Positions 10,612 to 20,437 of a stretch of 64,000 bases of DNA are shown in pieces. A model generated the notes under the pieces. That model saw only the letters and a program-made list of their open reading frames with translations, was not told where the DNA came from and searched no databases. A program made the position numbers and the translations under genes. Numbering within the stretch: the stretch's first letter is position 1; each line of letters starts with the position of its first letter. The stretch is from a bacterium (lineage in GTDB: Bacteria > Chloroflexota > Dormibacteria > Aeolococcales > Bog-877): assembly GCA_021785655.1 (NCBI GenBank), contig JAJYET010000002.1:1-64000 (forward strand), in the 5' to 3' direction.

Positions 10612-11151
10612 ATGGCCAGCTGCCGCTTCCAAGCCCGGGCGGAGAGTATCAACGGGTCAGCCGTGCTCCGCCTGCCCACCAGCGAGAGCGCCAAACTGCC
10701 GTCCCGCGGGCAGGTCGCGGTCGTGGGCACCCTCAACGGGCTCCCATTTCGGACCGTGCTGGAGCCCGACGGAAGGTCCGGCCACTGGATGAAGGTCGAT
10801 CCCGACTGGGAGGCTGCCACCCGGGTCAGGGCCGGCCAGACCGCCGCTGTCGATGTCGAGGTCGAACCGACCAAGAACTGGCCCGAGCCCACGCTCCCCG
10901 CCGACCTCGAACTGGCGCTGGCCTCGGCCCCGGAAGAGGTGCGCAGCGCCTGGCGAGACATCACCTCCATGGCTCGCTGGGAATGGGTCCGCTGGGTGAA
11001 CGCGACAAAGAGCCCCGACACCCGCAGGCGCCGGGTCGAGGTCAGCATCTCCAAGCTGGGTAGCGGGAAGCGCCGGCCGTGCTGCTTCGACCTGTCGGCC
11101 TGCACGGACCCCCAGTTGTCGCGAAACGGCGTGCTGGTCGATCCCGACTGA
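10612..11151 (+). CDS. DUF1905 + YdeI/OmpD-associated-like protein
   Basis: 180 codons from ATG; LPSRGQVAVVGTLNGLPFRTVLEPDGRSGHWMKVD followed by an LEEWR/IxxAKxxxTRxRR-like tail (WVRWVNATKSPDTRRRRVEVSISKLGSGKRRPCCFD). Confidence 0.75.
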   Translation: MASCRFQARAESINGSAVLRLPTSESAKLPSRGQVAVVGTLNGLPFRTVLEPDGRSGHWMKVDPDWEAATRVRAGQTAAVDVEVEPTKNWPEPTLPADLELALASAPEEVRSAWRDITSMARWEWVRWVNATKSPDTRRRRVEVSISKLGSGKRRPCCFDLSACTDPQLSRNGVLVDPD

Positions 11152-11381
11152 CCTTGGGCCATGGGGCTCGGACGATCCCGGGCATTCTCGGGAGCAGGAG
11201 GTTCGAGCGATCCTCCAGGAGTCCGGGCCCCCATCCCGTCGGGTCCGCTGCACCCCTCACGCGCGCGGGCGGGCTCATACCGCCCTTCTGATCCGCCGGA
11301 TGCCGGACCTAGGAACGGCTGGAGCCATTCAGCCGGGGCAATGCACCGGCAGCGCCATCGACTTAGAGTTCAGGGCCGCGC

Positions 11382-11807
11382 TCACTGCTTCCTCCGGCTC
11401 GAGGCGTTGAGCCGGGCCGCCTCCCGGACCAGGTCAGCGAGGGCGGCCTCGTTCACTTCGTCGTCCTGCCGGAAGTCCACGGCTCGGACTGTCCGGCTGT
11501 CCAACCTGGTGTTGAATATGCCGCTGGGATCGTCCACCGCGGCGCCCTTGGGAAAGGTCAGCCTGACTGCCCCCTTGAGGATGTCCGCGACGCAGACAAT
11601 CCCCTGGTGAGACCAGACTGGCACCCCCATGGGGCGGGAGGGCTTTCTCCACTTGACCTCTTCCTGAATCTCCGGATCAGCGCTGCGAATGCAGCTCCGC
11701 AAGCGGGCCAGCGTGGGGCTCTTCCAACCTTCGGCCTGGGCGACTATGGCGTCGATCTGCTCCGCCTCCGTCAGGTCCTCGTGCAAGTTGCCAGCCGCCT
11801 CCTTCAT
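11382..11807 (-). CDS. DUF1801 domain-containing protein
   Basis: RLRSCIRSADPEIQEEVKWRKPSRPMGVPVWSHQGIVCVADILKGAVRLTFPKGAAVDDPSGIFN is typical of DUF1801. Confidence 0.78.
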   Translation of the reverse strand: MKEAAGNLHEDLTEAEQIDAIVAQAEGWKSPTLARLRSCIRSADPEIQEEVKWRKPSRPMGVPVWSHQGIVCVADILKGAVRLTFPKGAAVDDPSGIFNTRLDSRTVRAVDFRQDDEVNEAALADLVREAARLNASSRRKQ

Positions 11808-12237
11808 CTCCCCACCCAGTCATCGACGGGAAGTCCAGCGACCTCCGGTCGGGCGGTCATGCCCCCCAGCGGGTGCCTCGGTGGACAGATCTCGCTATGG
11901 TGCATCAAGTGGCCGTGCGTTCGGGAGATTCGCCGTTCGGGCCCCGAATCCACTACCTGCCCGGGGTGACCCAGAGGAGTCAACAGGTGATCCGCCTGGC
12001 CCGGCCTACCTACTCCGGGCGCAGCCCAGGGTTAGTTCCCATAGGGCCCCTCCCATGTCGGGCAGTGAGGTGCCGCCCGTCGTGCGAGCCCGTGGACCCG
12101 TTCGTGCAACACCTGCCGGCTCCCCGGTCCCGGTTGAAGAAGTGGCCCCAAGGCGGCGGCCTCAATATTCCTACTGATCACCGAGACGGCCACGGTGATA
12201 CAACAAGGTCCACCCGCTGAGCTGCGGCGCCTATCTC

Positions 12238-12456
12238 GTGACTTCCTTTCGGCCTCAGGCGGGTCAGTACGTTTGTGCGGGTGACGGAGTGTTGAGAAGA
12301 GGGTCTATCGCCCCCTACGTCGTCCTGCTGGTGGTCGTCGTGGCCGGCGTGGACGTGCTGTTCTTCAGGAATCGGTTCCGGGAGCGGTTGCTGGCCAATA
12401 TCGGCATCGTCCTGGTATTTGCTGCCTTCGCCCTGAGGTTCCTGAGGAAGTTGTGA
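12238..12456 (+). CDS. Small two-TM membrane protein, uncharacterised
   Basis: IAPYVVLLVVVVAGVDVLFF-RNRFRERLLANIGIVLVFAAFALRFLRKL; start uncertain, could be TTG at LRRGS. Confidence 0.5.
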   Translation: MTSFRPQAGQYVCAGDGVLRRGSIAPYVVLLVVVVAGVDVLFFRNRFRERLLANIGIVLVFAAFALRFLRKL

Positions 12457-12779
12457 CGCGGCACCGGCGCCCAGCGGGATCACACCACGGTCCCACCGAC
12501 CAACGGGAGCGCGACGTCGCCTGCGCCGCGACGGGGGCGCTCGCTCCTCGCGCCGTGTCGGGCCAACGTGCGCCGAGGCGTGCCCGGAGCTCCCTCCTGC
12601 CTGCTCCCTCTCCAGCTTGACCTGATGAGTGGGCGCAGCAGGTCGCCATCCGCACGGAGTCACGCGCCTCGCGGTATCTGCAGAGGGCAGGCCGGAGTGG
12701 CCCGAGGCATGTCCTTGGTCGAGAGCACGCGCCCCAGCGAGAGGCGAGCGTGCCCACGCACCGGACCCAGCTGAGTCCG

Positions 12780-14189
12780 ATGGAGCCCGCGATCCACTGG
12801 TTCCGGCGCGACCTGCGGCTGTTCGATCACCAGGCCCTCGCCAAAGCGGGCGAGGGAGGTCGGCCGGTGATTGCGCTGTTCGTCCTGGATCCGGCGATCC
12901 TTCAGCGACCAGATACCGGAGCGAGCCGGGTCGCCTACCTCCTTGAAGCGCTGGCCTCGCTGGACCGGGATCTCCGGCGCCGGGGCTCGGCGCTCGTGAT
13001 TCGGCGCGGCAGCCCGCGCGCAGTGGTTCCCACGGTCGCAGCAGAATCCGGGGCTCGATTGGTCACGGCAGTCCGGGCCTTCGAGCCCTCTGCCCGAACC
13101 CGAGACGAGGCGGTGGCGAGGGTACTCGAAGCGAACGGTCGGTCGCTGTGGCTGTCGGCGGAGCAGCTACTGCTCGACCCGGCCAGCCTCCCGCCGCTCC
13201 GCACGTTCGGTGCATGCCGACGTCGCTTCGATTCGGTGCTTTCAGATGGCCTGCCACCTGCCGCACCCACCCCCGCCTTCCTCGGTGTCGGGAGCCTCCC
13301 CCAGAGCGACCGACTGCCCGCGCCCAGCGAGCTGGGGCTCCTCAGGACCGATCGGATCTGGGAGGCTGGCGAGCGCGCCGCAGACCATCGGCTTCGGACG
13401 TTTGTCGGCCAGCGACTGGGCGACTACGCGACGGCCCGCGACGATCCCGGCGCCGATGCCACATCCCGACTCTCCCCCGACCTGCACTTCGGCGTCCTGT
13501 CGGTGCGAACCGTGATCCGGGCGGCCCTCGACGCGGTTCAGGCCGTTCCGATAGCTGCGAGTGGAGCCAGACGGTGGCTCGAACAGCTGGCCTGGCGCGA
13601 CTTCTTCTCCTCCACCCTCTGGCACTTTCCGGAGGTGGCCACCCTGGAGTACAAGGTGGAGCTGCGCAACCTGCCGTGGCCGGGCGCGGCGGATGCCCTT
13701 GAAGCCTGGAAGCAGGGCATGACGGGATACCCGATGGTGGACGCCGCGATGCGCCAGCTTCGAACCGAGCATTTCATGCACAACCGCTGCCGGATGATCG
13801 CCGCCTCCTTTCTGGTCAAGGACCTTCACCTGGATTGGCGGCACGGCGAGCGCCACTTCGTGCGCGAACTGGTGGACGGCGACCTGGCCAACAACAACGG
13901 AGGCTGGCAGTGGGTGGCCGCGACCGGCCCGGATGCCCAGCCCTATTTTCGGATCCTGAACCCTGTGCTCCAGGGCGAGACCCACGATCCATCGGGGGCC
14001 TACGTGCGCCGGTGGGTGCCAGAGCTCCGCGGGCTGCCCGATCGTTACACCCACCGACCGTGGGAAGCGCCATTGCCGCCCACCGGGTACCCGCGGAGGA
14101 TCGTAGACCACGCTCGGGAGCGACTCGTGGCCCTTGAGCTGTACCGCGCGTGCGGCCCTTCGCCGCAAGGCAGCTCTGTCCGGAGCTGA
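12780..14189 (+). CDS. phr: Deoxyribodipyrimidine photolyase (cryptochrome/photolyase family)
   Basis: IHWFRRDLRLFDHQAL start; FAD region YPMVDAAMRQLRTEHFMHNRCRMIAASFLVKDLHLDWRHGE ... DLANNNGGWQWVAATGPDAQPYFRILNP. Confidence 0.95.
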   Translation: MEPAIHWFRRDLRLFDHQALAKAGEGGRPVIALFVLDPAILQRPDTGASRVAYLLEALASLDRDLRRRGSALVIRRGSPRAVVPTVAAESGARLVTAVRAFEPSARTRDEAVARVLEANGRSLWLSAEQLLLDPASLPPLRTFGACRRRFDSVLSDGLPPAAPTPAFLGVGSLPQSDRLPAPSELGLLRTDRIWEAGERAADHRLRTFVGQRLGDYATARDDPGADATSRLSPDLHFGVLSVRTVIRAALDAVQAVPIAASGARRWLEQLAWRDFFSSTLWHFPEVATLEYKVELRNLPWPGAADALEAWKQGMTGYPMVDAAMRQLRTEHFMHNRCRMIAASFLVKDLHLDWRHGERHFVRELVDGDLANNNGGWQWVAATGPDAQPYFRILNPVLQGETHDPSGAYVRRWVPELRGLPDRYTHRPWEAPLPPTGYPRRIVDHARERLVALELYRACGPSPQGSSVRS

Positions 14190-14564
14190 GCGCTCGGTCG
14201 TCACGCACCGCGGGGGCGTCCAGCAGCTGGTCGCGATGACCTCTCCGCCGACGGCCAAAGTGGTCCCACTTTCGGCCATCACGGTGGGTCAGCTTTCAGC
14301 TCTCGTTCACACGATCGCCAAACTTCCTGAAGGCCTGCGGGTGGTGGCGGACCCACCGGCGCGGCCGCGGGGAGGATCCGACACGCAAGAGGTCGACCGG
14401 TACGGCCTCCACCGGCTCATCGGATCCGAGGATGGCGAGCGTGGTTCAGCGGGCCCCTCCTGGCGCCGGACCAGATCGGCGCGGCCCGGGAGTCGCCATC
14501 CGCAACCCGGCGAGACTTCCCGGGTCGGGCGGCCAGGACCAGCGTGAGGAACTCGAGCTCTGCC

Positions 14565-16574
14565 TCACCCTCCTGGCAGCGAGAGCAGGCTGCCTCGCCA
14601 TGTTCGTCCCCCGTCGCGGCTCACCCAGAGGACGTCGGAGCCGTGGTCCTCGCCCGCGGCGTACAGGTCGCCATTCGCGGCGGTGACGAACATGGCGCCG
14701 AGCGCCCTGCCCTCCAAGCGGTGCGTGGTCTCAAGCGCTGTGGCAGGGTGGAATCGTGCCAGGTACGCGAACCCACGGGCGCCAGCGCTCGCGCAGGAGA
14801 GCCAGATTCCGCCCGCCCCGGTGATGCTGGGGTCCTGGCAGGCCGACGGGATGGCCCGGATCTGCCAGTGAAGTCCGGCGTCAACCGAGACGGCCATCGC
14901 TCCCTTGCAGCCTACATCGCCGAGAGCCACGGCGAAGTTGCCGCCGTAGGCCGCCTGGTTTACCGACATGTCCAAGGTTGCGAGGCGCTGCCATTCCCGA
15001 CCTCCATCGCGAGTCGCAAAGACCGTGGCGGGGGTACGCGGGATTTGTGGCTTCAGGCACTGTGCCACGGCGCCGAAGGTGATCCCGCGGTCGGGGGTGG
15101 CGAAAACTGCCGAGGCGAGTCCCGCTGCACCCGCCGCGGTCAGGTGCACGACCCTTGTCGGACCGGACCCGCGGACTGGCTCCACCGAGATAGTCGACCC
15201 GTCAAGAAGGATCAAGTTCGGGGGAGCATATCCCGCGACGTCCGATGGTCCGACGTAAGTCCAGCTGCGACCACCGGTCGCCGAAGTGTAGGTCCCGGCT
15301 GAAGTTGAAAGGACCAGGGAGCCCGATTGGAAGGAGATCGCCTCGAGGCCAGCGGCTCCGATGCCGGGAAGCGCGCTCCAGTCCTTTCCCGCATCGTAGC
15401 TGACGCTGACCTGCGGGTCGAGGAAGTCCACCACGCCAAGATCCTGGGTGCCGACAGCGCTGAGGTCAGTTCCCACCTGAGCTGTGCGGTGGAGCGACTG
15501 GCCCCCGTCCGAAGTGGTGTAGACGTGACCTCCGCACGGGCCATTGGCGCCCGGGGCGCACCCCCCCGTGACCAGGGTTCCAAGTTCATTCGTGATGAAG
15601 CGGAGTTGCACAATTGGCGAGGACAGGTTGGCGGTACCGGTCTGCTCCGACTGCACCGACCAGGACGTTCCGCCGTCCCCGGTGGCCAGCAGGATCCGTG
15701 CCGGAGGTTGGGAGAATGCTGGCAGCTGGCCACCCCCGGCGAATCCGGAGCTCGGAGTGAGGAACTGCACCGAGTACAAGGGTGCCGCTGCACACGAACC
15801 CGGAAGCATGCTCCACCGGGCGCCCGCGTCGGTGCTCTTCCAGACGGCGCCGACACAGGCCGTGGTCGGCTTGGTGATCGAGCCCGTGGCGAAGATTGCT
15901 GAGTCGGAAACGGCGCTGACTCCGCCCGTGGAGGACCCGCCGGGTAGCTGAACCGTGGTCCACGTGGCACCGCCATCCCGGCTGACCACCAGTGGCTGCG
16001 GGACGGACCCGTTGTACGCAGGAGCAGTGCCTGCAAAGGCCAGGGTCGGGGACACCCAATCAACCGCCGCCGTCCCCCAGCCCAGGTCCGCGCTCGGCAG
16101 AGCCGGGTGGACCAGCGTCCACTTGGCACCGTTGCGGTTCCCCAAGAGCAAGACGGGGGAGCCGGACTCGCTACCGGGTCCACTTGTCGGGAACTCGGTG
16201 CCGGTCGCCACCACCTCAGAGCCGGTGACGCCCATCCACCCCAGGTACACCCCCTTCTCACTCCATAGGGTCTTCCAAGAGTGGCCCGCGTCAGCCGTCA
16301 TGTAGATCACTGCCGACCCCGCCATGTCAACGCCCTTGGAAGCGGCGGTGGGGCGGCCCGTGTTCGATGCCACAAGACCGCGTCCCGCAGCCAGCAGAGC
16401 GATCCCGACGGGAGTTCCACGATCGGGTGGGGTGCGGACGGCTGGAAGCGAGATTGGGAAGGCGGCTTGATTCGACTCGGTCCCCCGGGGGTTCGCTCCA
16501 CCACAGGCCGCCAGTGCGCCAAGCAAGAAGCTTCCCAGAGCGACCGCGGCCACCGTGGCGGGTCGAGCTTCCAT
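14565..16574 (-). CDS. Secreted lipoprotein with BNR/Ycf48-like beta-propeller repeats
   Basis: Start at MEARPATVAAVALGSFLLGALAACGG (lipobox LAAC); repeated S/T-x-DGG-x-x-W motifs (VSRDGGATWTTV, ATGDGGTSWSV, ATRDGGREWQRL, VSRDGGRTWRG). Confidence 0.8.
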   Translation of the reverse strand: MEARPATVAAVALGSFLLGALAACGGANPRGTESNQAAFPISLPAVRTPPDRGTPVGIALLAAGRGLVASNTGRPTAASKGVDMAGSAVIYMTADAGHSWKTLWSEKGVYLGWMGVTGSEVVATGTEFPTSGPGSESGSPVLLLGNRNGAKWTLVHPALPSADLGWGTAAVDWVSPTLAFAGTAPAYNGSVPQPLVVSRDGGATWTTVQLPGGSSTGGVSAVSDSAIFATGSITKPTTACVGAVWKSTDAGARWSMLPGSCAAAPLYSVQFLTPSSGFAGGGQLPAFSQPPARILLATGDGGTSWSVQSEQTGTANLSSPIVQLRFITNELGTLVTGGCAPGANGPCGGHVYTTSDGGQSLHRTAQVGTDLSAVGTQDLGVVDFLDPQVSVSYDAGKDWSALPGIGAAGLEAISFQSGSLVLSTSAGTYTSATGGRSWTYVGPSDVAGYAPPNLILLDGSTISVEPVRGSGPTRVVHLTAAGAAGLASAVFATPDRGITFGAVAQCLKPQIPRTPATVFATRDGGREWQRLATLDMSVNQAAYGGNFAVALGDVGCKGAMAVSVDAGLHWQIRAIPSACQDPSITGAGGIWLSCASAGARGFAYLARFHPATALETTHRLEGRALGAMFVTAANGDLYAAGEDHGSDVLWVSRDGGRTWRGSLLSLPGG

Positions 16575-16785
16575 CAGCCCTTGGAACGAACGCGATGCGG
16601 CCACAGTTACCCCGGGACGGCGGGGGCATCGTCCTGCGCCGTGGCCCCACCGAGGCCCCTGGGGCTGGCCCTGCCAGCACGAGAAGTGGACCCGGCTGGG
16701 GGCGTAGCGCACGGGGCCGGGAAGCGGACGGAACGGGCGCCATCCGGCAGCCTGACTTGGGAGCCACTCGGGTTCCAAATGGCGG

Positions 16786-16857
16786 AGCCGACGGAGGGAT
16801 TCGAACCCACGGCCCGCTGTTTACAAAACAGCCGCTCTACCTCTGAGCTACGTCGGC
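16786..16857 (-). tRNA. tRNA-Thr(TGT)
   Basis: Cloverleaf on minus strand: GCCGACG acceptor pairs with CGTCGGC; anticodon arm GCTGT-TTTGTAA-ACAGC; T arm GGTTCGAATCC. CCA not encoded. Confidence 0.94.
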
Positions 16858-16992
16858 TGGGCCCCGCGCACCAGCCTAACCGGTCAGCGAGCCAGCTGAC
16901 GCAGACCGGAGCATCCAACCACCGCCCCGCCCCTGACCGGCCGCAACCCCCGCTGAACCTTGGCGAGGTGCCGCCTTCGGGGCGGCCGGCGG

Positions 16993-17030
16993 CCTCCGAC
17001 CTGCGCCGTACTGCAGGTACGCCCCGGAGG
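16993..17030 (-). terminator. Candidate hairpin terminator downstream of rlmB
   Basis: CCTCCG...CGGAGG arms with inner CGTAC-TGCAG-GTACG stem, 19 nt past the rlmB stop; no clear U tract. Confidence 0.35.
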
Positions 17031-17048
17031 CTTGAGGTGCCAGATGGC

Positions 17049-17810
17049 CTAAGGGACGCCCGGAAACGCGAACTGGCGCTGGCGGGCGACCTCGTACAGC
17101 AGCATGGCTCCGGCTACGGCGGCGTTGAGGGACGCCACCCGCCCCCCCATCGGGATGCGAACCAGGGTGTCACAGCGCCGGCGCACCAACTGGTGCAGGC
17201 CGGTCCCCTCCGAGCCGACGACCAAAGCGAGCGGTCCACGCAGGTCGACCTCGTCACAGCGCAGGTCCGCGTCCTGGTCCAGGCCGATGGTCGCCACCCC
17301 GAGCTCACTGAGCGCCGGCAGGGCGGTTGTGAGGTTGACCACGCGGATCACCCGCAGGTGTTCGAGCGCCCCGGCGCTCGCGCTCACGGCCGCCGCCGAC
17401 AGGGGAGCGCTGCGGTGGCGAGGCACCACCAGCGCGTGGGCGCCGAGGGCCTCGGCGCTGCGGGCCAGCGCCCCCAGGTTCTGAGGGTCCTGGACGCCAT
17501 CCAGGCAAGCGGCCACCAGCGGCCAGGGGGGGGCCGCCTCCCCCACCAGGCGGCGGAGATGCTCCAGCCCGCCGTGCTGCCGCCCGTCGAAATAGGCGAC
17601 CAGACCCTGATGGTGATCGGTGTGCGCGATGTCGGCCAGCCGTGGCCTGGTCGTCTCCTCCGGCTCCACCCCCCAGGATCGCGCCCGGAGCACCGCCTCC
17701 TCGACCCTGGCGTCCAGGGAGAGCCCACTGGCGATCAGCAGGCGGCGCACCCTGCGTCCGGCCCGGAGTGCCTCCAGGACCGGATTCCGGCCGTACAGGA
17801 CTTCGGGCAT
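17049..17810 (-). CDS. rlmB: 23S rRNA (guanosine-2'-O-)-methyltransferase RlmB / TrmH family
   Basis: LYGRNPVLEALRAGRRVRRLLIA start; ALVVGSEGTGLHQLVRRRCDTLVRIPMGGRVASLNAAVAGAMLLYE SPOUT motifs. Confidence 0.92.
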   Translation of the reverse strand: MPEVLYGRNPVLEALRAGRRVRRLLIASGLSLDARVEEAVLRARSWGVEPEETTRPRLADIAHTDHHQGLVAYFDGRQHGGLEHLRRLVGEAAPPWPLVAACLDGVQDPQNLGALARSAEALGAHALVVPRHRSAPLSAAAVSASAGALEHLRVIRVVNLTTALPALSELGVATIGLDQDADLRCDEVDLRGPLALVVGSEGTGLHQLVRRRCDTLVRIPMGGRVASLNAAVAGAMLLYEVARQRQFAFPGVP

Positions 17811-19225
17811 CAGGCGCGCCGCCAGCGCGTTCCCGCCTTGGTGTCCTCGACCTGGATGCCCAGTGCCAGTAGCTGGTCTCTCAATTGATCCGAGAGCGCG
17901 AAATCCCGGGCCTCCCGTGCCGCCTCGCGCCGCTCCAGAAGCGCCTTCTCTTCCGGGCTCAGGAAGTCCGCCCGCAGGGCCCGCCTCTCCATCACTCCCA
18001 GCCGGCGGTCCGCGGCGGTCAGGGTGGCCAGGGCAGCGCGTGCTCCCCCCGGTCCCCCCCGGCCGCCGTCCATAAGGCGGTTCCCCTCCCGGACCAGGTC
18101 AAAGAGGGCGGCCACCGCGTCGGGGAGGCGCAGGTCATCCTCCATCGCCCGGTCGAACCGCTGCAGCGCCACCTCGGCCAGCTCCACGAGATCATCGGCG
18201 TCTCCGGGGGAGGTCGCAGCCTCCGCGCATCGCCTCCAGAAGGTCGCCAACCTACTGACGTCCCGCTCCGCCGCCTCCAGCAACTCCTCCTGGAACTGAA
18301 GCTTGTGGCGGTAGTGAGCGCCGGTGAGGAGCAGGAAGCGGACGGCCATGGGGTCGTGCCCGCGCTCCACCAGTGTTTCCAGGGTGATGAAGTTACCCAG
18401 CGACTTGGCCATCTTCACCCCACCCACCAGGAGGTGCTCGGCGTGAACCCAGTAGCGCACGAACTGCTTGCCGGTGGCGGCCTCGGACTGGGCGATCTCG
18501 TTTTCGTGGTGGGGGAACTTGTTGTCAACCCCGCCGCAATGGATGTCGAAGGTCTCCCCGAGCCGGTCCATCGACATGGCAGAGCACTCCAGGTGCCATC
18601 CCGGTCGCCCCCACCCGTATGGCGATGTCCAGCTGGCGAGGCCCCCCGGCTCTCCAGCCTTCCACAGTGCGAAGTCCCTCACCTGCTCTTTCGCCTCGTA
18701 CTCGTCAGCGTCCACCCGCCCGCTGGCGCCGGAGCGCAGCCCCGCGGTATCGAGGTGGGTCAACTTTCCGTACGCGGGGAACGAGCTGATGCGGAAGTAG
18801 ACCGAGCCGTCCCGGGCATAGGCGCTGCCGTTGTCCAGCAACCGCTGCACCAGGTGCAACATCTGGGGGACGTACTGCGTCGCCCTGGGGTACACCGCGG
18901 CGGGCTCCACCCCGAGAAGCTCGAGGTCCCGGAAGAAGGCAGCCACGAAGGGGGCGGTGAACTCCTCCAGGCTCTGACCGGCCGCCCGGGCCTTGGCGAT
19001 GATCTTGTCGTCGACGTCGGTGATGTTCATCACCTGGGTCACCTCCAGGCCCTGGTACTCCAGCTGCCTGCGCAGCAGGTCCTCGGCCAGAAATGTCCTC
19101 AGGTTGCCAATCTGCGCTCGGTCATGGACCGTGGGCCCGCAGGTGTACATCCCGACCCGCCCGGGCCGAAGCGGCGTGAACTCCTCCACCCGCTCGGACA
19201 TCGAGTTGTAGATGCTCTGCGTCAC
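17810..19225 (-). CDS. cysS: Cysteinyl-tRNA synthetase
   Basis: MYTCGPTVHDRAQIGNLRTFLAEDLLRR; GWHLECSAMS; KMAKSLGNF (KMSKS variant). Confidence 0.96.
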   Translation of the reverse strand: MTQSIYNSMSERVEEFTPLRPGRVGMYTCGPTVHDRAQIGNLRTFLAEDLLRRQLEYQGLEVTQVMNITDVDDKIIAKARAAGQSLEEFTAPFVAAFFRDLELLGVEPAAVYPRATQYVPQMLHLVQRLLDNGSAYARDGSVYFRISSFPAYGKLTHLDTAGLRSGASGRVDADEYEAKEQVRDFALWKAGEPGGLASWTSPYGWGRPGWHLECSAMSMDRLGETFDIHCGGVDNKFPHHENEIAQSEAATGKQFVRYWVHAEHLLVGGVKMAKSLGNFITLETLVERGHDPMAVRFLLLTGAHYRHKLQFQEELLEAAERDVSRLATFWRRCAEAATSPGDADDLVELAEVALQRFDRAMEDDLRLPDAVAALFDLVREGNRLMDGGRGGPGGARAALATLTAADRRLGVMERRALRADFLSPEEKALLERREAAREARDFALSDQLRDQLLALGIQVEDTKAGTRWRRA

Positions 19226-19740
19226 CTCATCCCGTCCTGTGGTGCGTCGGTGGGACCCGCCGGTCCCACCGACGCCACCGCCAGCGCCGCCACTCCCTCT
19301 CCCCGCCCGGTGAGGCCGAGGCCGTCACTGGTCTTGAGCTTCACCGAGACAATCTCGGGGGGGCAGCCCAGGGCGCGGGCCACCGCGCCGACCATCCGAT
19401 GCCGGTAGGGCTGGAGTCGAGGCTCCTGGGCCACCACCGTGGCGTCCACCCCTTGCACTCGAAGCCCAGCCCCCGAGACCATCTGCATGACCCGACCCAG
19501 CAGCTCCACCGAAGAGACGCCCCGCCAGCGCTCCTCGCTGGGAGGGAAATGGTCCCCGAGGTCGCCCAGCCCGGAAGCCCCCAGCACGGCGTCCGCGATG
19601 GCATGCAGAAGGACGTCCGCGTCTGAGTGCCCGATTAGCCCGGTGTGATGGTCCACATCCAGTCCGCCGAGTCGCAGCGGTCCGGGGCCTCCGAAGCGAT
19701 GCACGTCGAGCCCCAGCCCGACCCCCGGGCACGGTTTCAA
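19222..19740 (-). CDS. ispF: 2-C-methyl-D-erythritol 2,4-cyclodiphosphate synthase
   Basis: GLGLDVHRF, GLIGHSDADVLLHAIADAVLGA, VSVKLKTSDGLGLTGRGEGVAALA. Confidence 0.95.
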   Translation of the reverse strand: MKPCPGVGLGLDVHRFGGPGPLRLGGLDVDHHTGLIGHSDADVLLHAIADAVLGASGLGDLGDHFPPSEERWRGVSSVELLGRVMQMVSGAGLRVQGVDATVVAQEPRLQPYRHRMVGAVARALGCPPEIVSVKLKTSDGLGLTGRGEGVAALAVASVGPAGPTDAPQDGMR

Positions 19741-20408
19741 CGGATCAACCCATCAGAGGTTGCCAGCCACGCCCGGAGCGCCATCAGGTCCTCGGTTCTC
19801 GTCACCTTGAGGTTGCGCGGATCTCCCGGCACCGCCGCCACCGCGTGGCCGAAGGCAAGGACCAGGGCGGCGTCGTCATCCGCGGTGAGACCCGTCTCCG
19901 CAGCCTGGTGGTGGGCTTGGAGAAGGAGTTCGCGGATGAAGGCCTGGGGCGTCTGGATCGCGCCCAGGCTGGAGCGCTCCAACACCTCCTCCACCAACCC
20001 TCCGGCCAGGCGGGCGGTGGCGTCGGCCACCGGCAGGCAGGCGGTGGCGGCACCATGCCGGCGGGCCGACCCCAGCACCCTGGCCACCAGTTCCGGGGTC
20101 ACGCCGGGACGGGCGCCGTCATGCACCAGAACCAAGTCCCTGGTGGAAGCCTCCACTCCGTTGCGCACCGAGTCCTGGCGACGCCCGCCGCCGGGGACGC
20201 AGACGCACCCCAGGCGAGGCGCGACCGCCGCTCCCACCTCGACCACCCGGTGGTGGTCCGCGGGGTCGGCGACCACCACCAGCTCGGTGATCCCGCTGGC
20301 CGGGTCCCCGAGGGCTCGCAGCACCCAGGCCAGGACGGGGCTGCCCGCAAGATCGGCCCAGAGCTTGGCTCCGCCGAAGCGAGTCCCGCTCCCCGCAGCG
20401 GCCACCAC
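19737..20408 (-). CDS. ispD: 2-C-methyl-D-erythritol 4-phosphate cytidylyltransferase
   Basis: AAAGSGTRFGGAKLWADLAGSPVL nucleotidyltransferase signature, LVHDGARPGVTPEL, DDAALV; start codon may lie slightly upstream. Confidence 0.92.
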   Translation of the reverse strand: MVAAAGSGTRFGGAKLWADLAGSPVLAWVLRALGDPASGITELVVVADPADHHRVVEVGAAVAPRLGCVCVPGGGRRQDSVRNGVEASTRDLVLVHDGARPGVTPELVARVLGSARRHGAATACLPVADATARLAGGLVEEVLERSSLGAIQTPQAFIRELLLQAHHQAAETGLTADDDAALVLAFGHAVAAVPGDPRNLKVTRTEDLMALRAWLATSDGLIR

Positions 20409-20437
20409 CGCAGTGGCGCCCCCGGGCTGTGCCGCGC

